In this document: piece by piece, positions 43,705 to 51,410 of the stretch | Layout of the letters: each line of letters opens with the position of its first letter | How positions within the stretch are numbered: the stretch's first letter is position 1 | NCBI GenBank assembly: GCA_051453625.1 | Contig: JBOZIK010000001.1 | Location: 92,228,102-92,279,511 of the forward strand | DNA length: 51,410 nt | Direction of reading: 5' to 3' | DNA from: Welwitschia mirabilis | Lineage: Eukaryota; Gnetophyta; Gnetopsida; Welwitschiales | The notes under the pieces: model-generated | Databases searched by the model: none | What the model was told of the DNA's origin: nothing | Seen by the model: only the letters and a program-made list of their open reading frames with translations | Made by a program: the position numbers and the translations under genes

Positions 43705-45242
43705 TGTTAAATTATGTTTTGTCAATTGATGTGAAATTAATATTTTCTGTATAGCAAATTTTGTGTATCTTGTGTAGAAGATGTTAAATTACTTACAAGT
43801 CGAAAAATGGAATCAAAATCATCAATTTCTGAGAACTAGAAGTCTGTTAGTTCTTTTACCCTTTTGAGGGGTCGAATAGATTCTTTATGGGATCAACTAA
43901 ATCTATAACCTTAAAAACCAGTGTCCCTGAACTGAATGGAAAGAGGTCGACTAGGCTTTTATGAGGTCGATTAGATTTAAGAACCTGATAAATAGTATCC
44001 CTAGACTAAATGCCAAGGGGTCGACTAGACTTATGATGGGATTGACTAGATCTATAAATCAACAAATAGTAACTCCTGAATTAATTGTCAAGAGGTTGAT
44101 CGGACTTATGATGAATTCAACTAGACTTAAGCATTATGCAGCTGATACACTTGAGTTAATTGTCACAAGTTAACCAGATACCTAAAGAGGTCGACTAGAC
44201 CTGATGCTGGAAACTAGAAAGAATTTAATCAAGAGAAGCGAATAACTAGATAATGTAGCAGGTGACCAGACTGGGGTTAACTGAACCTAGATGGGGTCAA
44301 TCGAATAGGGAGATGTAAGAATTTGGGGTAACTAAAATTTTCACTCCAGTGACCTATGTAAGTTATAGCACCAAATGAGATTGACCAGACTTTTGAGGAA
44401 TCAATCAAATAGAATAGAAGTAAAATTTTTTAATCATTATGTATCTATTATGTAGCCACTAGGTAGCTATTTTTCTAGCTCTTTATAATTATTGAAAGAG
44501 CATTTCAAATGTAATAAATCCTAAAAGCCTTCCAATATAAATAGTCAAGACATAGATGACCAAAGAATCTTTTAGAATGATTTTCATTTGGGTGAATCTA
44601 CTGGATCTGAAGGATCAAGTATTATAATCTTTTAACTTTCACTGATGTATCTTGGCATCTATATTTTTTACTGAAGAAGATCTACCATTGGTATCATCTC
44701 TACATTCAAGGTTATATTGAAAGATTTATTTGTTTTACATCTACAAGAGTAGAAATCTACTGAATCAAGAATGAGTAATATTCATGCTCTATAGGCATCA
44801 TTACATCACTACTTTGCTTTGTGAAAGGTTGAGATAAAGCCTTAAAAAGTTTGTTTAAAAGTTAAGACTAAGCCTCGAAAAGTTCATTTAAAGGTTGAAA
44901 CTAAGCCTAAAAAAGTCCATTTGTAAAGGTTATAGTTGAACCTGGAATACCTAGTGAAGTAACAAAGATCTGAGATCTAGCTTAAGGATAAGCTGATTAT
45001 TAAGAGTGGAGTAGGGATTTTTCTAAACCCCTATAAATCAAGCATGCATCTATTTACTATTTTTGTACTTTTAGTCATTAGTTCTTTACTCCTATTATTT
45101 TCCTCTTTCATGCACATTTTGAATTATTTAATTATTGTATGCAAGTTTTATTTAAGATTGGATTTTTTTAGAATATTAAGTTGTATCTTTTTTAAAGAAT
45201 CTATTCATTCCCCCCTCTCCCCAAGGGTTCTCGATCCTATCA
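43705..45242 (+). repeat. 3' LTR of the copia element
   Basis: Begins TGTTAAATTATG and ends CTCGATCCTATCA. It is colinear with the 5' LTR over its whole length, including the GTCGAC-rich part (43866-44405) and the TAGGCATCATTACATCACTA block near 44790. Confidence 0.9.
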
Positions 45243-45247
45243 TGGGA
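45243..45247. repeat. Copia target-site duplication, right
   Basis: TGGGA, matching 37812-37816. Confidence 0.9.
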
Positions 45248-46480
45248 TTCTTTATTAGTAGCATTTGTAGAAAGGTTGTGGTGCATTAAAGATATGATAC
45301 TTCCCAGAGTCTATAATGGCTTCTTCCTAAGAATCTAACTTATCTCTCCAAGACTTGACCTTGATTTATCCAATTTTGTATGAGATATGTTTTCAATATA
45401 AGTCTAAATTTAAAAATTTTCTCTTAGTTAGACTTGTTTTTATTAATCATTACCCTAGATAAGATCTTATTTAAACTTTGATAGTAGCAAAATCATTACT
45501 AATAAAAGAAATAAAGAGTGTAGTAATGTTAGAATGACTACTACTATTTCTTTTTTATTTTGCATAAAATAGATATAAGGTTATTAGATAAACTATGGGT
45601 TTTTGATATAAGAGGACTAGCCCTAATTCTTAGGTGATTAATACAATGAGAACCTCTTTGATAATGTACTAATTTTTATATAGATTCTACATTTTTCTAT
45701 TAATTTTTAAAAGGGAAATTTTTTAAAGAAGACTAGAAAAAATTTTAAATAACTAGTAAAGATTGATAGAGCTATAACAATAGCATCTAGTTTCATCCTA
45801 TTAAAATTTTATATCTAGTTCATCTTCTAAGGAATAAAATAAAAGGGAAAAAATAGAAAAATAAACAAATCTAGTTTAAGTCAAATGAAGCTTTAATACC
45901 CTAACAATAGAATATGAGAACATTTTACTATCATGAATGATTTGTGAAAAGAAATTTAAAAAAATCTAAAACTAACATATAGATAGAAAATAATGAAATA
46001 AAGTTACTATCAAAAGGAATGGCATGAAGAGCATAAATGCAAAATAAAACTAAGTTGCAACTTCTATGAGAAACCTAGTCACATGCAAGATAGACATAGG
46101 ATGAAAAATAAATAACAGAATATAAAAAAAGGAGGAACCCACTAATAAAAATAAGTTTAATGGATTTAAAACTTCATTGATAAAGAATGTGGGTTCACAA
46201 AGAAAAGTAAAATAAGTTAGCCTCGTAGGATGATAATGTTCAACCATTGGATTCAACTCTAAAAACATATAATACCCATATGAAGAAGAATAGTAATAAG
46301 AGGGGAAAATACTCCATTAGAATAAATACTAAATAAAGTCACTATTATAGAATCAAACATTCCATTCCTCTAAAATAACAAAATACATAGAAAACCTAGG
46401 GAAGACCATTAAATTTGAAGAAAGTCAAAGAAATAGAGATAAATCTTTTGAATAAATGCCAAAAAATTATGATTAACAAA
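45248..46480. other. AT-rich stretch, nothing recognised
   Basis: The first ~100 bases probably continue the segment that ends at 37811. No gene or element is supported; the ORF at 46050-46268 has no features. Confidence 0.45.
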
Positions 46481-46505
46481 TAAATCAATTGTAGATTAAA
46501 CAAAT

Positions 46506-47150
46506 TATTGATTTATCATCCTTGAATATAAGGGGCATTGAGACCTTTGGTTACCTTTCAAGAATTGGTATCAAATTTTGTTCCTACTATAAGTAGATCA
46601 AGTGGTTTAGTCATTGTTGGTACATCATCCTTTAAGATACTAAAAGTGAGCAATTTATACATAATTATTAAAATGGAATATATAATTATAACTAATTTTT
46701 ATGGCCCTTAAAACCATTAAATAAGGTTTTGAATCTCATATGAGTTGATAAGAATGTATCATAACCATTATTATGTAGTCATAAAAGACTTTAACTAATG
46801 AATCTGTAGATGGAATAAATCAAGAAACAAATAACTAAATGACTGAAATGAATGCATACTTTATTATAAAACAAGATAAATATTTTTATAATTTGAATCA
46901 CTTAAATACTAAGTTTACTAGATCAAAGTTAAGATACTAATTATATCTTTACAATAATAGATAGATCTTGAACATCAAGGAAAATGATCAAGTCTATAGA
47001 TTTCTCTCTAAGAGGTATTCATGAAACAAGTTCTAATCACAAATCCATCCTTCTATAGAGAGAAATCAAGCTTCATAACCATTATAGTTTTAGACTAGAA
47101 AGGTATTGACTAAATAGATAGAGCCTTTAAGAATTTGTATACAAAATTTA
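46506..47150 (+). pseudogene. LINE D endonuclease (APE-type) remnant
   Basis: The reading starts near 46506 with LSSLNIRGIETFGYL, equivalent to the S-W-N-x-R-G start motif of plant LINE endonucleases. ITNFYGP at about 46694 is the conserved Y-x-P strand. A VDGINQETNN segment near 46808 lies where the N-x-x-R-x-x-x-E-R stretch follows the catalytic Asp. The S-D-H end motif is not found. The chain is broken at short intervals and would be inactive. Confidence 0.5.
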
Positions 47151-47869
47151 AAGCCAATATGGTAGAACTAATTCATAAGGTTTTTTTTCCCCCTAAAGGG
47201 CCTTATATCACACAAAAATAAAACTTCAAGCTAAACTAAGGAATATAGAACTAGTTTTATTATGAAAAGCAAGGAGCTTATAGTTGAACTAGAGGAAATT
47301 AAGAATTATAAGGACAAGAAAAATCTTGATTATGATGGAGAATCTCAAAATTCAATGAAACTGCATGAACTGTATAAATATGAAAGAATCTAATGAACAT
47401 AAAGATCCAAATTCTAATGATTCAAATAAGGAGGAAGGCACTTGAATTCATTCTTTAAGATAGCATCAAAACTATGAATCAAATAAGAAGGGTAATATTA
47501 AATGATAGATAGACTATAAACAAAAAGAAAATAGTCAAAATGTTTGAGCATTACTATGAAGATCTATGGGAGATTAATGGAAAATTCGTAGTGATTTCAA
47601 GATAATAAATATCATAAACAATGAAAATAAAGGTTAACTAATAAATAATTTTATAAAATAAGAAATTCAAGAATTTATTAAAAAGTACAAATAACAATAT
47701 AATTCTTAACGTAGATGATTGGGCAATTGATATTTATAAGAAATTTTTTAACTACCTAATAGAAAACATAACAAACATGGAAAACAACATGTTATAAAAT
47801 GGAAATGTACTATAATAAATTAATTGTACCAATGTCATTGTAATTTAACAAAGGCAAGATTCTAGCTCC

Positions 47870-48330
47870 TTTGTAGGCTTAATATTACTTAGTATGTGTA
47901 ATGTAATTTATAAAATCCTTACAAAAGCTTTAGTTCATAGACTTGCCTTACTTCTTATTAGCTTATTTCATCCATTATAAGTACATTTGTTTAAATTTAG
48001 GTACATTTAGAATCAAACCATTCTCAACTATAAATTAATTCATGCATGTAAATCTTTAAAAAAATTTACTCATGTGTATTAAATTAGATATAACTAAGGC
48101 TTATGACACTATTAGCTAGAAATCCTTAGAAAGAATTATGAGAAAGAAGGATTTCCTTTTTAAATATATTAAGTTAATGCCATATCTATAGAAAAATTGG
48201 TTAAAATTAATGAAAATCCTTATGCATTCTTTAAATTAAATAGAGAATCGAGAAAAGGAAACTCAATATTATCTTATTTGTTTAACTAAAACATGGATAT
48301 CATGAGACTTTCTTTTCTTTGAAAAAACAT
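47870..48330 (+). pseudogene. LINE D reverse transcriptase remnant
   Basis: LLSMCNVIYKILTKALVHRLA at 47885-47947 is the R-P-I-S-L-C-N-V block that opens plant LINE RT. TILNYKLIHACKSLKKF lies near 48015-48070. IKLDITKAYDTIS at 48079-48117 is motif A, with the catalytic Asp kept. LERIMRKKxFLFKYIK follows, then KLNRESRKGN-SILSYLF at 48228-48285, which is motif B. The YADD loop was not located. The domain is unmistakable but split over frames. Confidence 0.7.
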
Positions 48331-48499
48331 ATTAAGTTAAAAGAATTTTTATAAGTAATCAAACATTCTTAATAATCATTATGCAAATAATATAATTTTA
48401 ATTACAAAAGTAACCAGAAAAGTATGTTAAAGTGATAAGTAAAAGTACTAAGAATTTTGGAAATTTTACAAGTCTTTACATCGTCTAGGATACATTCAA

Positions 48500-49177
48500 A
48501 ATTTACTTCCTTAATATAGAAATCAATAAGAAAAAGAGTATTTTCAATGAAATGGACCATAAATAAGGATTGTAGAGTGATATTTACATGGTTACTCTAA
48601 TGAATAAATACTCTAAAATTAGAACTTAGAATAAGATTCTAAAACATATTAAAAAATATGTTCAAATTATTGTAACACATTTTTATTTACCCAAGTCAAA
48701 AGCATCTTAGTCATCGCATATATTATCTTCATAGTCCAATATATTACAACCATTATTTCCCTCCAAATATAATCTACTACTATTTAATCAACAAATATTT
48801 TAATAACTTATTTTAGTCTATGGAAAAGAATAAAGTCTAAATCCATGTTCCCAAATGGTTAATAACTAGTAAACCTAAGGAATAAAAAAGTTCTATTTAT
48901 TAATAACATTGAACATATAAACATGCATAGATAATAAAGAATCATTTAAAGAGTAAACAATGAGGAGGATTCATTGATAATATGAAGACTAGAGTAACAA
49001 GATAACTTTCTCTTATGAACAAATATTAAAAGGACTTATCAGATTACAAAAATCCTAGGAGTAAGGCAATACTAAATTAAGAATGAAGTTGTATTAACTA
49101 AGCTCAATAAAGAAGGTTCTAACCTAAAATTATGAAAAGAAGTAATACCACATAAAATCAATATTTTTATTTAGGCA
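48500..49177. other. AT-rich stretch, probably LINE D C-terminal/3' region
   Basis: No motif is readable. It lies downstream of RT in the element's sense. Confidence 0.35.
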
Positions 49178-49768
49178 NNNNNNNNNNNNNNNNNNNNNNN
49201 NNNNNNNNNNNNNNNNNNNNNNNNNNNNNNNNNNNNNNNNNNNNNNNNNNNNNNNNNNNNNNNNNNNNNNNNNNNNNNNNNNNNNNNNNNNNNNNNNNNN
49301 NNNNNNNNNNNNNNNNNNNNNNNNNNNNNNNNNNNNNNNNNNNNNNNNNNNNNNNNNNNNNNNNNNNNNNNNNNNNNNNNNNNNNNNNNNNNNNNNNNNN
49401 NNNNNNNNNNNNNNNNNNNNNNNNNNNNNNNNNNNNNNNNNNNNNNNNNNNNNNNNNNNNNNNNNNNNNNNNNNNNNNNNNNNNNNNNNNNNNNNNNNNN
49501 NNNNNNNNNNNNNNNNNNNNNNNNNNNNNNNNNNNNNNNNNNNNNNNNNNNNNNNNNNNNNNNNNNNNNNNNNNNNNNNNNNNNNNNNNNNNNNNNNNNN
49601 NNNNNNNNNNNNNNNNNNNNNNNNNNNNNNNNNNNNNNNNNNNNNNNNNNNNNNNNNNNNNNNNNNNNNNNNNNNNNNNNNNNNNNNNNNNNNNNNNNNN
49701 NNNNNNNNNNNNNNNNNNNNNNNNNNNNNNNNNNNNNNNNNNNNNNNNNNNNNNNNNNNNNNNNNNNN
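49178..49768. other. Assembly gap (591 N)
   Basis: Unknown bases. The two edges share TTAGGCA (49171-49177 and 49769-49775). Confidence 0.99.
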
Positions 49769-51143
49769 TTAGGCATTGATTAAGAGAGTGATTCTAATGG
49801 TAGATAGGATTTAATGTAGGCATATAATGGCATCTTAATTCTACTAAGTGTATCAATCAATTATTTAAATAATGTAACTAGGCAATGAATTTTACATCAA
49901 TTATAAATTTTGAATTAGATTTATCTGATCCTAGCTTTTATATAAAAAAATACTTTAAATTAACTTACTATCTTTAATGATAATGAGTTGGTATTTCTTT
50001 AGTAAGCATAAGGAAAACACCCCATCTATAAGTCAAAATCCATTACTAGCTATAACTAATGTAAAGAAAACTAGGAAATTATTGTGTAGATATAATTAAA
50101 AACCATGTTATAAAAGTTAATAAGGTCTCTAAACTATAATACAATGGAATTTTTAAGGTACTAGAAAGGAGATATTACCATATTTCAAAAAGCATAGATA
50201 ATGGTCACATGAAATTCAATTATTAAAGCCCTAGGGATTCTAAATAATGGATAAATTTTATGCCTTAATTCAAAAGGAAAGATGTGGATTATTCTTTTTA
50301 TGAAAGAAAATTAGTCTACTTTAAGAATGAACATATGTCAAAAACTATCTTTCTCCTCCTTAGCAACTTCGAGCAAAAATGGAAATAGGTATCTTATTTA
50401 ATGATAGAATCATTTTAAGATAAAGGAGTTACATTTTTATTTCCTTTGGCTTTTGTGAGATGGTTTTCTTATCACTATGCCTCACTTTGTTTTTAAATTC
50501 TTATAGAAAAATAGCCATACTAGATAATGCATTCTTATTAGAGCCTCACTAGAATAATCTTAAGGAATTAAAAGAGCTATTTGAATAGAAGAAAAACTAA
50601 GAAATTTGGCAAAGGCTAGGAAATGTAAAAGAGGTTTAAAAGTAATAAAAATAAATCATAATATAGTTCAAAGGGAAAAAATAAGAGAAGTCAATCTATA
50701 AACCCACAATAATAAGCAGACGATAATGTTTAGTTCCACCTAAAAGTTTTTTTCTTGACATAAGAAGAAGAAACATATAATGAATAACATGTGATAGAAA
50801 TAAAAAATTAATAACAAATAACAAGTTTAAATAAGGATAAGGGATATTTCCTACATTAAAAAAACAAGGTTAATAGCCTATTAAAGAAAATATATTAAAC
50901 TTAAGGACTCTACCTTTTGTCTTAGATTTTTTTTTTTCCTCCAAACAAAATCCTTCTTTCCTCATTATTAACAACAATTCATCTATGAAGTAGGAGAATT
51001 TTAAAAAGGAGTAAAGTTTACTAATTCAACTAAGAGAGTTCTCAAATCTCTATAAATATGTTCTTTTAAAAAGTTGAGGTCACTGTGTTATGAAGTTAAG
51101 AACAAAGTTATACATACATGTCATGCATTATTGCTTAATCTTT
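49769..51143. other. AT-rich stretch, nothing recognised
   Basis: No coding similarity or element boundary was found. A poly-T run lies at 50928-50938. Confidence 0.45.
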
Positions 51144-51410
51144 TATCATATCCCATATTTTGTGAACTTGAATATCAAGTATATTAAGCTTTTAATTGTC
51201 TAATGAATTACTCTTCTCTAAAGGCCTTATTAAGATAATATGGTATTTTAAATTAATCTTAGTTTGTAACTTTTATAATTTATCATGAAAATAATAATAA
51301 TTATGTTGGAAGATTTTTATGAGAAAATCTATTCAAACATTTAAAATTAGATAACCTCATTATGTAAGGAATTAAAATCACATGATAAAACTAATAAATT
51401 AAAAATTTTA
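51144..51410 (+). repeat. Second copy of the LTR-like block start (truncated by window edge)
   Basis: Colinear with 22206-22430 from TCATATCC onward, with moderate divergence and a few insertions. Upstream sequence is unrelated, which fixes the element end here. Confidence 0.65.

Larger units (their letters stand above)
37817..45242 (+). mobile_element. Ty1/copia-type retrotransposon, complete ends, integrase and RT deleted, extra ORF kept
   Basis: 7426 bases bounded by TGGGA target duplications, with LTRs of 1498 and 1538 bases. Inside are an iMet-type primer site, gag with two knuckles, a protease/gag-pre-integrase stub that ends near 41620, an accessory ORF with a TATA-like box ahead of it, and two polypurine tracts. 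Integrase, RT and RNase H are absent although both ends are present, so the loss is internal. The copy would have needed another element's enzymes to move, if the deletion came first. Three gaps interrupt it. Stops are present throughout. Confidence 0.9.
46480..49177 (+). mobile_element. LINE D, decayed plant LINE, interrupted by a gap
   Basis: Plus-strand endonuclease and RT signatures lie in LINE order. No ORF1 is seen upstream, so the copy may be 5'-truncated near the endonuclease start. The 3' end is hidden by the 591-base gap or lies in unrecognised AT-rich sequence. Confidence 0.65.

Noticed and set aside
46050-46268. 72-codon minus-strand ORF
   Set aside because: Phe/Leu-rich reading of AT-rich DNA; nothing conserved.
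49171-49776. 201-residue minus-strand ORF
   Set aside because: It consists almost entirely of unknown bases; there is no coding evidence.
1-51410. CRISPR arrays, rRNA or intact tRNA genes, bacterial-type operons
   Set aside because: No regularly spaced identical repeats, no rRNA-like conserved blocks and no complete cloverleaf were seen; the content is that of a plant nuclear genome.

Overview
The window looks like repeat-dense intergenic nuclear DNA of a flowering plant. It is strongly AT-rich by eye. It holds no intact host gene that I can recognise. Almost every recognisable coding stretch belongs to a decayed retroelement of plant type: OTA-type (Athila/Tat-like) and chromovirus-like Ty3/gypsy, Ty1/copia with an extra ORF, plant LINEs with zinc-knuckle ORF1, and tRNA-derived SINE-like pieces. 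Decay is mostly of the C-to-T/G-to-A kind (Gln, Trp and Arg codons turned into stops; primer-binding sites turned from CG to TG/CA), as expected for old, methylated copies.

Layout. 1-~7000 (minus): Ty3/gypsy element running off the left edge, in the order integrase, RNase H, RT, protease, gag, a tRNA-Asp-like primer-binding site and a long 5' LTR with a 315-bp tandem duplication. 7118-8690: gap, TG microsatellite, and dispersed repeat R1 (copy 1) split by a two-headed SINE-like insertion. 9200-10790: AT-rich. 10797-11530: a short LTR with five internal repeats, a tRNA-iMet primer site and a gag remnant. 11540-18200 (plus): LINE A, interrupted at 12844-14403 by a small non-autonomous LTR element (TRIM/LARD-like). 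18540-18664: GA microsatellite. 18880-19010: SINE-like piece. 19800-21800 (minus): LINE B. 22206-~23560: LTR-like block whose start recurs at 51144. 24780-25560 and 29990-30640: repeat R2 in inverted copies; the second lies upstream of a minus-strand gypsy gag at 28570-28990. 30825-37680: R1 copy 2, split by LINE C (31416-37401, minus), which has a 17-bp target-site duplication, an ORF1 with three CCHC-type knuckles, and a DnaJ J-domain fragment in its 3' part. 37817-45242 (plus): a complete but internally deleted copia element with 1.5-kb LTRs, TGGGA target duplications, gag, a stub of pol, and an extra ORF. 46480-49177 (plus): LINE D, running into a 591-bp gap. 49769-51410: AT-rich, ending in a second copy of the 22206 LTR start.

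The most notable observations are these: (1) a DnaJ J-domain fragment carried inside the target-site duplications of LINE C; (2) reciprocal empty sites between the two R1 copies, which date and delimit a SINE and a LINE insertion; (3) a family of ~40-bp imperfect palindromes spread through the OTA element; (4) the copia element, which kept gag and an accessory ORF with its own TATA-like box while losing integrase and RT. Positions of domain edges are approximate because all reading frames are broken.
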